Shown here: positions 33,595 to 41,774 of the stretch, piece by piece | How positions within the stretch are numbered: position 1 is the stretch's first letter | Layout of the letters: every line of letters begins with the position of its first letter | Assembly: GCF_007679495.1 (NCBI RefSeq) | Contig: NZ_VEGP01000036.1 | Coordinates: 1 to 52,394, forward strand | Length of the DNA: 52,394 bases | Direction of reading: 5' to 3' | From: Paenibacillus sp. 32O-W | Lineage (GTDB): Bacteria > Bacillota > Bacilli > Paenibacillales > NBRC-103111 | Notes under the pieces: model-generated | The model's database searches: none | What the model saw: the letters and a program-made list of their open reading frames with translations, nothing else | What the model was told of the DNA's origin: nothing | Position numbers and translations under genes: made by a program

Positions 33595-34278
33595 ATGCCC
33601 ATTCCCAGCAATTTTTCAAAACCTATTCGATTGTCTGCCAAAGAACGGGCTTTGTCGCAAATTCAGAGATGGATTATTGACGGTACGCTGCAGCCCGGGG
33701 AGAAATTGATGGACGCGGAATTGGCGGAAGCGCTCGGCGTCAGCCGGACCCCGGTCAGAGAAGCCCTGCAGCTTCTGGAGGTTCAAGGACTAGTGGAAAT
33801 GCATCCGGGGAAGGATACGAGAGTAACGGCTATTCAGAAGGACGACATTCTCAAGATGTATCCAACCCTTGCTTCTTTGCATTCCTTGGCGGTCGAACAA
33901 GCCTGTCCGCATATTCTGCCGGAGCATCTTGAGCAGTTAAGAGAGTTCAACCGGCAGTTTGCCGCGGCGATTGATCATGGTCAGCCCTATCAGGCGATGG
34001 AATATGACGAGCTTTTCCATAACTTCCTGGTGGAGATGTCGGACAATCCCTATATTTCTTCTTTCAGCTCCTATCTGCAAAATCATATCCGCCGGTTCAA
34101 GTATGTTTTCCTGCAGCAGCCCGAGCCCTCTACTCATTCCTCCGTGCAAGAGCATGCCGGCATCATTGAAGCTTTGGAACGCAAGGATTCGGACACGGCC
34201 GCGGCCATTATGAAACAGAATCTGTTAAGACCTATGCGAGAGCTGTATGAATGGATTTCATCCCAAAACAAGGAGTGA
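33595..34278 (+). CDS. GntR-family regulator (FCD subfamily)
   Basis: About 227 residues. The ATG at 33595 follows GGAG; the frame is open upstream but without a site. Winged-helix residues QRWIIDGTLQPGEKLMDAEL and ALGVSRTPVREALQLLEVQG are typical. The C-terminal helical ligand domain includes EYDELFHNFLVEMSDNPYI. Six bases separate its stop from the IlvD/Edd-family gene, so it probably controls that gene in response to a carboxylate ligand. Confidence 0.88.
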   Translation: MPIPSNFSKPIRLSAKERALSQIQRWIIDGTLQPGEKLMDAELAEALGVSRTPVREALQLLEVQGLVEMHPGKDTRVTAIQKDDILKMYPTLASLHSLAVEQACPHILPEHLEQLREFNRQFAAAIDHGQPYQAMEYDELFHNFLVEMSDNPYISSFSSYLQNHIRRFKYVFLQQPEPSTHSSVQEHAGIIEALERKDSDTAAAIMKQNLLRPMRELYEWISSQNKE

Positions 34279-34284
34279 TGTATG

Positions 34285-35982
34285 ATGTCAGAACAGCGGG
34301 ATTTGAGGATTCGCAGCAAGGTAATCAGTGAAGGGGTTAACCGCGTGCCCAACCGGGCGATGCTTCGCGCGGTCGGCTTTCAGGATGAGGATTTCCGCAA
34401 GCCGATGATCGGCGTCGTCAGTGCCTGGAGCGAAGTAACCCCATGCAATATTCATCTCGATGAATTAGCGCGGGAAGCCAAGCAGGGGGCCCGGCTGAAC
34501 GGAGGGGCTCCGCTTATTTTCAACACGATAACGGTATCGGATGGAATTTCTATGGGGCATGAGGGCATGCTGTTCTCTCTGCCCAGCCGTGAAGCGATAG
34601 CCGATTCTATTGAAATCGTAACAGGAGCGGAACGCTTCGACGGCCTAGTCGCCATCGGAGGCTGCGACAAGAATACTCCGGCTTGTCTGATGGCGATAGG
34701 CCGCTTGAACCTGCCGGCCATCTATGTGTATGGAGGTACCATTCAACCGGGAAAGCTGGATGGCAAGGAGATCGACATCGTCTCCGCGTTCGAGGCGGTA
34801 GGACAGCACCAGGCGGGCAACTTGGATGATCAGACACTGCATCGGATTGAATGCCATGCTTGTCCGGGAGCGGGAGCTTGTGGAGGGATGTACACCGCCA
34901 ACACGATGGCGGCCGCAGCCGAAGCAATGGGCATGAGCCTGCCGGGTTCATCCTCCACGGCCGCTATATCCCCCCATAAGGCCGTTGAATGCGCGGAGGC
35001 CGGGAAACAGGTGATCCGGCTGCTGGAGCGAAACATACGGCCCCGGGATATCATGACCAAGGAAGCGTTCGAGAACGCCATCACTTTGGTGATGGCCCTT
35101 GGAGGCTCTACCAATGCTTTCCTCCACCTGATGGCTATCGCCCATTCGGTTCAGGTTGATCTGAGCCTGGACGATTTTGAGCGAATCCGGCGGAGGGTCC
35201 CCCATCTGGCGGATCTGAAGCCAAGCGGAAAATATGCGATGCAGGATCTCAGCGATGCCGGAGGAGTCCCGGGCGTCATGAAGCTGCTTCTGGAGAAAGG
35301 GCTGCTTCATGGCGATTGCCTGACGATTACAGGGCAGACCTTGGCCGAGAATCTCGCATCCGCCCCTCCGTTGAAGGAAAATCAGACCGTCATCCGGCCC
35401 TTTGACAATCCGATCAAACCCGAAGGCCCCTTGGTCGTGCTGAAAGGAAATCTGGCCCCCGAAGGAGCTGTGGCCAAGATGTCCGGGCTCAAGAAGCTTC
35501 GCTTCTCCGGTCCGGCCCGCGTCTTCGACAGTGAGGAGGAAGCCACTCGGGCAATTATGCAGGATGAAATCCGCCCGGGGGATGTGCTGGTCATCCGATA
35601 TGCGGGGCCCAAAGGCGGGCCGGGCATGCCCGAGATGCTTTCGGTGACGGCCATGATTGTCGGCAAAGGGCTGGGCAGCGAGGTGGCTCTGCTCACCGAT
35701 GGAAGATTCTCCGGAGGGTCGCACGGCTTCGTCGTCGGGCACATTGCGCCCGAAGCCCAGGTAGGCGGCCCTATCGCTTTACTGCAGGATGGAGACCTCA
35801 TTACGATTGACAGCGAAACGCAGGAGATTCACTTCGATGTCACGGCTGAGGAATTGGAAGCAAGAGCGAAAAGCTGGGTGAAGCCCCCGCTCAAATTCAC
35901 CTCCGGCGCACTGGCCAAATATGCCCGGCTGGTCTCCTCGGCTTCCAGAGGGGCCGTAACCGACCTTGACCTTTCCGAATAA
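34285..35982 (+). CDS. ilvD: Dihydroxy-acid dehydratase (IlvD/Edd family)
   Basis: A 565-residue iron-sulfur dehydratase. Cluster ligands are visible in [13 protein letters not shown] and [16 protein letters not shown]. The C-terminal [17 protein letters not shown] loop holds the catalytic serine region. By similarity it converts 2,3-dihydroxy-3-methyl acids to 2-keto acids in valine/isoleucine synthesis. However, the pairing with its own FCD-type GntR regulator, away from other ilv genes, suggests a sugar-acid dehydratase is also possible, since the two are paralogous. ATG at 34282 and 34285 are adjacent; the latter is nine bases from AGGAG. A strong terminator follows at 36043. Confidence 0.83.
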   Translation: MSEQRDLRIRSKVISEGVNRVPNRAMLRAVGFQDEDFRKPMIGVVSAWSEVTPCNIHLDELAREAKQGARLNGGAPLIFNTITVSDGISMGHEGMLFSLPSREAIADSIEIVTGAERFDGLVAIGGCDKNTPACLMAIGRLNLPAIYVYGGTIQPGKLDGKEIDIVSAFEAVGQHQAGNLDDQTLHRIECHACPGAGACGGMYTANTMAAAAEAMGMSLPGSSSTAAISPHKAVECAEAGKQVIRLLERNIRPRDIMTKEAFENAITLVMALGGSTNAFLHLMAIAHSVQVDLSLDDFERIRRRVPHLADLKPSGKYAMQDLSDAGGVPGVMKLLLEKGLLHGDCLTITGQTLAENLASAPPLKENQTVIRPFDNPIKPEGPLVVLKGNLAPEGAVAKMSGLKKLRFSGPARVFDSEEEATRAIMQDEIRPGDVLVIRYAGPKGGPGMPEMLSVTAMIVGKGLGSEVALLTDGRFSGGSHGFVVGHIAPEAQVGGPIALLQDGDLITIDSETQEIHFDVTAEELEARAKSWVKPPLKFTSGALAKYARLVSSASRGAVTDLDLSE

Positions 35983-36042
35983 GGCGCGGCTGCGGATTGA
36001 CCTGGTTAATTATTAAAGCCGCTTACCTTTAAGCTGATTTAG

Positions 36043-36082
36043 AAAAAGCCCTGAACCGGATTTTCGGATTCGGGGCTTTTTT
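36043..36082 (+). terminator. Strong terminator after the IlvD/Edd gene
   Basis: A long hairpin: AAAAAGCCC on the left pairs with GGGCTTTTT on the right, with an inner CCGGA...TCGG stem, followed by TTTTTT. It lies about 60 bases after the stop codon. Confidence 0.88.
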
Positions 36083-36236
36083 GCTATGGAGTGCGTTATG
36101 TGAGATATTCCGCTGATATCCAGGGAGAATGGCGCCCTTTCCGGCATTGATGTCTGCCTTGGAAACTGGAGATTCTTGCTGCAATAATTCATCCAATTTC
36201 ATCATCTGGTGGCGCGCCCCGCAGCGGGTTGTGCAT

Positions 36237-36536
36237 CTAACTCGATTTCTTCCAGCTAGTTTGCCCCTTTAGGGGCGAAAATCAGAATCTACCTTGAAAA
36301 TCCGTCTATTTTACCGTCTGCAGGCATCGTTGCAAGCGGGCGGCACGTCTAACTGTATTTTGTACAGGTAGATTCAAGCGAATGGGCGAAAATGATCAAA
36401 CTAACTGGATAAACTACAGTTAAAATGGGCAACTTTGAGCGAAACGGCTGTTTTGGAGCAAACTAGCTGTAGGTTTTCCAGTTAGTTTCCATATCTCTTC
36501 CGAATATAGAAATCTAACTGTATGAAATCCATTTAG
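36237..36536 (+). repeat. Cluster of 23-bp palindromes, CTAACTG-n9-CAGTTAG type
   Basis: In this 740-base gene-free stretch, five 23-base imperfect palindromes recur at 36237-36259, 36349-36371, 36401-36423, 36463-36485 and 36514-36536. They are mostly 50-60 bases apart, with one degenerate copy near 36290. The same family forms the cluster at 52094-52394. A block of about 85 bases (36286-36371) is nearly identical to 52309-52394. No coding function is seen. Confidence 0.75.
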
Positions 36537-36722
36537 TTTTCAAATTTCACACTATTGAAGGTAGTACCAAGAAATTTGTATAAGCTAGTAGGTTACCTAT
36601 CGAATGCGATGGATTCTATTATTGCAGCATTCTAGTCATATTGGGCCTGATTGCATGACAGGCTCGGATTTACTTTGTTCCGCGAACCGGAATCAAAACA
36701 ACGCCGCCCCTGCTTCTACTGG

Positions 36723-38045
36723 TCAGGCTTCCCGCTTCTTCTCCGGAATAATCAGGTTCAGGACAACCGTTGCCAGCGCCCCGACAGCGATTCCCGAGGA
36801 CAGGACATAATTGGCGAAATCCGGCAAGCCCTGCAGAACCTCCTTGGGGAGAACGGTAACGGCGACGGTCAGCAGGATGGGAACACCGATAATCAGCATA
36901 TTCCGCTCGTTGATCGATATGTGCTGAATGACCTTCATTCCGTTCGTCAGCACGGCGATCGCGACGATGCCGAAGATGCCGTTAATGACCGGCTCCGGCA
37001 CACAGGTGATAAGCGCCGACAGCTTCGGCAGCAGGCCTAAGCATACGAGCAGGACTCCGCCTGCCATAATAGCCATCCGGCTGGCGACCCCGGTCACCGC
37101 AATCAGGCCCGCATTGGAGGAATAGCCGGTCATCGGAGTGCTGCCGACCAAGGCTCCGACGAAGCAGCCGAGTCCTTCCCCGCCCGCGGCGCGGTTCAGC
37201 CGTTCCTCCGTCAGCTCCTTGCCGGTAACCGACGAGACGACGAACCAGGTTCCGGTCGTTTCTATCAGAATAATGAGATAAACAAAAACCATGGTCAGCA
37301 TGGCGCTCCAGTCAAAAACCGGGGTACCGAACGGAAACAGCTTCGGCAGGGAGAACCAGTTCGCCGCCAGGACCGGGCTAAAATCGACCTTGCCGAAGAA
37401 CGAAGCGGTAATGGTGCCGACGATAATCGCAACGATAACGGAGACCAGACGGAAGAAGGTGCCTGTCCCGCTCATCTTGCGCCCCAGCAATATACATACG
37501 CCCAACGCCCCGGCGGATACGGCGGCAATCAGAACATTGTCCCCGATGCTGCCGGGAGACCCATAAATATTGTTAGCAGCTATGGGCATCAGCGAAATCC
37601 CGACGACAACGATCACCGTGCCGCCGACGATTGGCGGAATGATTTTGCGCACCGCTTTGGCAAACAGCTTGAGCGGGTAACCGAGCACGGCAATAAGCAG
37701 CGCCCCGGGAATCAGACTCCCCGTCACGGCTCCGAGTCCCAGCTTGCTCCCGATAGCCCCAATCGCTCCGATGGGGACATACGATGGGCCCTGGACTACC
37801 GGCAGCTTGATGCCGAAGCCCACCTGAATCAATGTGGCAATCCCCGTCGCAAAGAAGCACATTTGGATAAAAAAGGAAGTATTGACCGAATCGAAGGACA
37901 ATAGCCCCGCAATAATGATCGGGGCTATATACAAGTCCATGGCCAATACATGCTGCAGGCCCAGCAACAAGGCCTTGCCGTAACCGATTTTTTCGTCGAC
38001 GCCTACAATCAGATGAATACTATCGTCCTGCTTCCCCTGTTTCAC
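36723..38045 (-). CDS. Nucleobase:cation symporter-2 family permease (purine/xanthine/uracil type)
   Basis: A 440-residue membrane carrier with about 12-14 hydrophobic segments. Family marks include LLLGLQHVLAMDLYIAPII at the N-terminus, QGPSYVPIGAI (substrate-site region) and VGSTPMTGYSSNAGLIAVTG (the NCS2 signature region). It starts at a GTG seven bases after GGGGG. It is divergent from a Rieske oxygenase gene and shares about 200 bases of control region. No purine riboswitch was recognised upstream. The substrate is probably a purine-like base; uric acid and xanthine are both common in this family. Confidence 0.88.
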   Translation of the reverse strand: MKQGKQDDSIHLIVGVDEKIGYGKALLLGLQHVLAMDLYIAPIIIAGLLSFDSVNTSFFIQMCFFATGIATLIQVGFGIKLPVVQGPSYVPIGAIGAIGSKLGLGAVTGSLIPGALLIAVLGYPLKLFAKAVRKIIPPIVGGTVIVVVGISLMPIAANNIYGSPGSIGDNVLIAAVSAGALGVCILLGRKMSGTGTFFRLVSVIVAIIVGTITASFFGKVDFSPVLAANWFSLPKLFPFGTPVFDWSAMLTMVFVYLIILIETTGTWFVVSSVTGKELTEERLNRAAGGEGLGCFVGALVGSTPMTGYSSNAGLIAVTGVASRMAIMAGGVLLVCLGLLPKLSALITCVPEPVINGIFGIVAIAVLTNGMKVIQHISINERNMLIIGVPILLTVAVTVLPKEVLQGLPDFANYVLSSGIAVGALATVVLNLIIPEKKREA

Positions 38046-38168
38046 GTGTTAGTCCCCCATCACTATATTTTCCCGAATGATTATGTCCATATTATAGTTG
38101 AATGTTGCTGAATTGCAAATAAAAACTTACATTTTACTCAAAGCATATTTCAAATGTTCGCCTTTTCG

Positions 38169-38197
38169 TTGACTTTCCGTATATACACGCCTATAAT
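38169..38197 (+). promoter_or_regulatory. Sigma-A promoter of the Rieske oxygenase gene
   Basis: TTGACT (38169-38174) and TATAAT (38192-38197) are spaced by exactly 17 bases, about 50 bases before the start codon. Confidence 0.8.
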
Positions 38198-38249
38198 GGT
38201 ACGCAAGAGAATTCAATCGATTTTTTACAGAGAAAGGATGTCTATCCGC

Positions 38250-39230
38250 ATGTTGGTTCAGGACCCCGTATTGCACCGGGAATGGATCGCCGTCTGCCGT
38301 TCTTCCGATGTTCAGGACAAGCCTGTACAGGTTACATTAATGGGCGAGCGTATCGTCGTATTCCGTACGGAAACCGGCATTCACGCTTTCAAAGATCTGT
38401 GTATCCACCGCGGAGCCGCATTATCGCTTGGATGTGTGCGCAACGGCAACCTCGTCTGCCCCTATCACGCTTGGGAATATGACCCCTCGGGCGCCTGCGT
38501 CAAAATTCCGCAATTGCCGGAGACGCAAGCCATTCCGACCAAAGCGAAGGCCATCGCCTACGGCTGCCGAGAGCGCTATGGTTTCGTCTGGGTGAATCTC
38601 GGCGGAGAAGACGCCGGGATGTTTTCGCTTCCGGAATTCGATGATCCGGCATTCCGCAATGTGATTTGGGGACCGCAGGAAGTGAACGCCAAACCGCCGC
38701 GGGTGATTGAGAATTTCCTGGATGTGGGCCATCTGGCTGTTGTTCACGAAGGCTATCTCGGTGTCGAGACTCATAGAGAAATCGGCGATTATCGCGTTCA
38801 CAAGACAGAGAACGGCTGCATCCGTTCGGACGAAATCGCCATCTTCCAGCCCGATCCCGACGGAACCGGGCAGGCGAAGCACGTCTACTATACCTACGAA
38901 GTACTGCGGCCTTTATCGGTCAAATTCACCAAGCGGGATGAAGAGAACGGCAACCTGATGTCGATCCTGCTGACGGTGCTGCCGCTCACGGAGACGAAGT
39001 CTGTCGCGTTCGGCGTAATGTCCTTCAACTATGAAACGGATTTAACCGATGAAGAGATGGTTAAGTTTCAGGATATGATTTTTGCACAGGACAAGCCGAT
39101 CGTGGAAAATCAGAAGCCCGAGGACCTTCCGCTCGATCTTCAGATAGAACTGTCGCTCAAGAGCGACCGGATGAGCATCGCGTATAGGCAGTACTTAACC
39201 GAACTCGGTGTCACCCATGGAACTGCGTAG
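38250..39230 (+). CDS. Rieske-type aromatic ring-hydroxylating oxygenase, alpha-like subunit
   Basis: About 326 residues from the ATG at 38250 (12 bases after AAAGG; an ATG at 38238 sits on the ribosome site). The Rieske cluster motif is complete: CIHRGAALSLGC followed by CPYHAW (CxH...CxxH). The mononuclear iron site is suggested by NFLDVGHLAVVHEGYLG with two histidines. The short length and single subunit place it with the demethylase/hydroxylase group (VanA- and NdmA-like) rather than two-subunit dioxygenases. No ferredoxin or reductase gene adjoins it. The divergent nucleobase permease suggests an imported heterocycle as substrate; that is inference. Confidence 0.85.
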   Translation: MLVQDPVLHREWIAVCRSSDVQDKPVQVTLMGERIVVFRTETGIHAFKDLCIHRGAALSLGCVRNGNLVCPYHAWEYDPSGACVKIPQLPETQAIPTKAKAIAYGCRERYGFVWVNLGGEDAGMFSLPEFDDPAFRNVIWGPQEVNAKPPRVIENFLDVGHLAVVHEGYLGVETHREIGDYRVHKTENGCIRSDEIAIFQPDPDGTGQAKHVYYTYEVLRPLSVKFTKRDEENGNLMSILLTVLPLTETKSVAFGVMSFNYETDLTDEEMVKFQDMIFAQDKPIVENQKPEDLPLDLQIELSLKSDRMSIAYRQYLTELGVTHGTA

Positions 39231-39303
39231 ATAATTACCAAGAGTGCTGTTTCATAAGTCGATTATCATTTTTCACGCCCCACCTGGAATTAAATATGAC
39301 TGC

Positions 39304-39442
39304 GCAAGGATAAACGGCTATCGCCGTCCTTGGGACAGGCGCGTTTACCGATGAAATATAAGAATAGGTATAAGGTGAACTTAAACTTTCTAATGTGGTA
39401 AGAATAAGAACAGGTATAGATGATAACTTATACTTATATTTT
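39304..39442 (+). repeat. Structured dispersed repeat, copy 1
   Basis: A segment starting GCAAGGATAAACGGCTATCG, also found at 41615. Outer arms GGATAAACG and CGTTTACC pair with one bulge. Inside, CGCCGTCC and GGACAGGCG form a hairpin with a TTG loop and one mismatch. It lies between the Rieske gene and its terminator. It could be a mobile palindromic unit or a transcript-end RNA structure. Confidence 0.6.
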
Positions 39443-39491
39443 AAAAAAGGACCCCTTCCCCGCTCCATAATGGGATTTGAGGTCCTTTTTT
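39443..39491. terminator. Bidirectional terminator after the Rieske gene
   Basis: AAAAAAGGACC (39443-39453) pairs perfectly with GGTCCTTTTTT (39481-39491), giving T-tracts on both strands. Confidence 0.82.
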
Positions 39492-39628
39492 GCTTCATTT
39501 AGGGACGTACCCGTTTTATGCGAACAATATGGGGACAGCCTCTCGTTTATTTTTCCAGGCGTCCTCTTCCTTCCGTTCATCCTCCTTCACCTCCATTCCT
39601 AGAAAGACAAAAACACTTCGAACCCCAC

Positions 39629-39692
39629 TTGCACCAAAATTAATTCTCTCGTATACTGTATATTGTGTATATTCTGTGTATGTATGACGTTA
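39629..39692 (+). promoter_or_regulatory. Promoter/operator of the GntR-ABC operon
   Basis: TTGCAC (39629-39634) and TATACT (39652-39657) have 17-base spacing. From the -10 box onward, TGTATA-like half-sites recur about every 10 bases to 39692, a plausible binding site for the YtrA-type regulator encoded next. Confidence 0.6.
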
Positions 39693-39717
39693 ACAGTTAT
39701 CCAGAAAGGGCTGTTCC

Positions 39718-40098
39718 ATGAAAATAATCATTAGCAATGTGTCGGATCAACCTTTGTATCTACAGATCAAAGAACAAATCAAAGCCGCTATTTTACGGGG
39801 AGAATTGCAGGCGGGAGAGCCGCTTCCTTCCATCCGGGCATTAGCTACAGACTTGAATGTCAGTGTTCTGACGACCAGAAGAGTCTTTGAAGAGCTGGAA
39901 GCGGAAGGCTTTATTATCACCAAAGCAGGGAAAGGCTCGTTCGTAGCCCCGGACAACCTGGAGCTCTTGCTGGAATCCAAGCGGCTAATGGTGGAAGCCA
40001 AGCTGATAGAGGCGTGGGAGATCGCCCGGAATCTCGGGATTTCCAGGGAAGAGCTGTATTCAATGATGGATTTAATATTCGAGGAGGATGACCAATGA
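39718..40098 (+). CDS. GntR-family regulator, YtrA subfamily
   Basis: A 126-residue short GntR protein without a large ligand domain, the hallmark of the YtrA group. The winged helix reads YLQIKEQIKAAILRGELQAG, then IRALATDLNVSVLTTRRVFEE. A C-terminal helical tail serves dimerisation. Its stop overlaps the start of the ABC ATPase by four bases. YtrA-type regulators usually repress a linked ABC exporter that responds to cell-envelope-active peptides. Confidence 0.88.
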   Translation: MKIIISNVSDQPLYLQIKEQIKAAILRGELQAGEPLPSIRALATDLNVSVLTTRRVFEELEAEGFIITKAGKGSFVAPDNLELLLESKRLMVEAKLIEAWEIARNLGISREELYSMMDLIFEEDDQ

Positions 40099-40961
40099 AT
40101 CCGATTCTGGAGGTTAAGGGACTGGCCAAGGAATACCCTTCCTTTAGCTTGAACCATATCGATTTTTCATTGCAGGAAGGCTGTATTACCGGTTTTATAG
40201 GGGCCAACGGTTCCGGCAAAACAACGACGATCAAAGCCATACTGGGACTCACCTTGAAAGATGCCGGCAGCATTACTTTTATGGGCCGGGAGCTGACGGA
40301 GAAGGAACGCGAACTGAAGAACCGGATTGGGATCGTGCTGGACGAGGGATATTTTTATGATGAGATGACGATTGGTGAAATGAAAAGCGTGATCGCTCCT
40401 GCATACTCCAACTGGGATGAATCCGCCTTTAGAAGCTATCTGGATCATTTCAGCCTGCAGCGGAATCAGAAAATCTCCACACTGTCCAAAGGAATGCGGA
40501 TGAAATACGCCATCTCTCTGGCCCTTTCCCACCATCCCGATTTGTTAATCATGGATGAGCCGACGAGCGGTCTGGATCCGTTGATACGGAGTGAACTGGC
40601 GGATATCCTGCTGGACTTTATGGGCAAGAAAGGAAAGAGCGTATTTTTCTCCACCCATATCACCTCCGATCTGGAGAAGGTTGCCGATGTCCTTATTTTG
40701 ATTGACAAAGGAAATATCGTTTTTCAAGAAGAGAAAGATGTCTTATTGGACACACATAGCTTGATTAAAGGGGACCGGAAACTGCTTAACGAGCATACGA
40801 GACCGTTGTTTCTATCCCTGCGGGAAACGAATTATGGATTTACGGGGATTACCAGGGAAAAAGCGGCGATACGCGAACAAATGAAAGATGTGCTTGTGGA
40901 AAGACCAAGTATCGAGCAGATCATGCTGGCGTACATTGGAGGGAGTCATTATGCTTTTTAG
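40095..40961 (+). CDS. ABC transporter ATPase (YtrB/BcrA-like)
   Basis: A 288-residue single-domain ATPase. Walker A GANGSGKTTT, signature LSKGMRMKYAISLAL (a common LSKGM variant of LSGGQ), Walker B LLIMDEPTSGLDP and the H-loop STHIT. It overlaps the permease gene by 11 bases and the regulator by four, so the three are translationally coupled. The likely role is export or sensing of an envelope-active compound. Confidence 0.9.
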   Translation: MNPILEVKGLAKEYPSFSLNHIDFSLQEGCITGFIGANGSGKTTTIKAILGLTLKDAGSITFMGRELTEKERELKNRIGIVLDEGYFYDEMTIGEMKSVIAPAYSNWDESAFRSYLDHFSLQRNQKISTLSKGMRMKYAISLALSHHPDLLIMDEPTSGLDPLIRSELADILLDFMGKKGKSVFFSTHITSDLEKVADVLILIDKGNIVFQEEKDVLLDTHSLIKGDRKLLNEHTRPLFLSLRETNYGFTGITREKAAIREQMKDVLVERPSIEQIMLAYIGGSHYAF

Positions 40962-41598
40962 TCTTGTGAAGAAGGATTTGCTGCTTGTCAAAAAATACTT
41001 GTTGTTCATGGTCGTGTTCTCCATTATTGCTCCCATGTTCATCACGGTTAAGATCAGCTTCCCCGGTGGAGGCCTTCTGGGCTTTTTCATTACCGTTCTT
41101 TTCACAGAATATATTTTGCTCAATACCCTTTCGAGCCTGGAGGACAAATACAAAGGGGCCGTGCTTCTTAGTGCAACCCCCTATACAAGGAAAACACTGA
41201 TCCACGCCAGATATTTATTTTCCTTAATTATTTTTGTCGGTGTCTATGCCATATATACGGTGACCTCTTTCGTCTCCCCGGTTCCTCTGGAGCAGCTGAA
41301 TCTGTTTACAGCCGGGCTGTCGTTCTTGTTCATCACGGCCTATTTCGGCGTACTGCTTCCGGTTCAATATAAGTACGGGTATGAAAAGACGAAATTTATC
41401 TCTTCCCTGTTTGTTATTTTAACGCCTTTTGTCGGCCCTTTCGTAATTAAATGGCTGCAGACCAATTCTGTCAATCTTGATGTCTTACCGGCTTTGCCCC
41501 AGCCGGCCGGCCATGCACTTCCTGTCTTAATGGCCATTCTATTGGGTTTGATTTCGATGACCACATCGGTCAAAATCTATTCGCAAAAAAATCTATAA
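40951..41598 (+). CDS. ABC-2 type membrane subunit of the GntR-linked exporter
   Basis: About 215 residues. ATG at 40951 follows GGAGG. Around six hydrophobic segments, including YLLFMVVFSIIAPMF, LLGFFITVLFTEYILL, YLFSLIIFVGVYAIY and LPVLMAILLGLISM. The loop TLSSLEDKYKGAVLLSATPY is characteristic of the ABC-2 permeases paired with YtrB/BcrA-like ATPases. It ends close to copy 2 of the structured repeat. Confidence 0.85.
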   Translation: MLFSLVKKDLLLVKKYLLFMVVFSIIAPMFITVKISFPGGGLLGFFITVLFTEYILLNTLSSLEDKYKGAVLLSATPYTRKTLIHARYLFSLIIFVGVYAIYTVTSFVSPVPLEQLNLFTAGLSFLFITAYFGVLLPVQYKYGYEKTKFISSLFVILTPFVGPFVIKWLQTNSVNLDVLPALPQPAGHALPVLMAILLGLISMTTSVKIYSQKNL

Positions 41599-41614
41599 CT
41601 CCGCATAATTTTAA

Positions 41615-41710
41615 GCAAGGATAAACGACTATCGCCGTCCTTGGGACGGGCGCGTTTACCGATGAAATATAAGAACAGGTATAGATGAAATCTTATACTT
41701 TCTTATATTT
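41615..41710 (+). repeat. Structured dispersed repeat, copy 2
   Basis: The first 50 bases differ from copy 1 (39304) at only a few positions and keep the outer GGATAAACG/CGTTTACC arms. Downstream, GAAATATAAG and CTTATATTTC form a perfect 10-base outer stem with inner GTATAGA/TCTTATAC pairing. This gives a second long hairpin. Confidence 0.6.
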
Positions 41711-41720
41711 CAAGAAAAAA

Positions 41721-41751
41721 AGAACATCTCCGGTCGAGCCGAAGATGTTCT
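41721..41751 (-). terminator. Terminator of the TraB/GumN gene (bidirectional stem)
   Basis: AGAACATCT and its complement AGATGTTCT pair around a CCGG...CCG core. On the minus strand TTTTTTT follows. It lies 24 bases beyond the gene's stop codon. Confidence 0.87.
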
Positions 41752-41774
41752 TCTTTATTACTCTCTATCCGTAA

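Noticed and set aside
34948-35742. 264-codon minus-strand frame inside the IlvD/Edd gene
   Set aside because: Mirror frame of a GC-rich coding region; the plus-strand gene has all its cluster and active-site motifs.
38046-38168. Possible purine riboswitch upstream of the nucleobase permease
   Set aside because: Neither the conserved purine-aptamer core nor a terminator/antiterminator pair could be found.
39235-39498. Minus-strand frame of 87 codons
   Set aside because: Covers the structured repeat and the bidirectional terminator, so it cannot be a translated gene with normal transcription.
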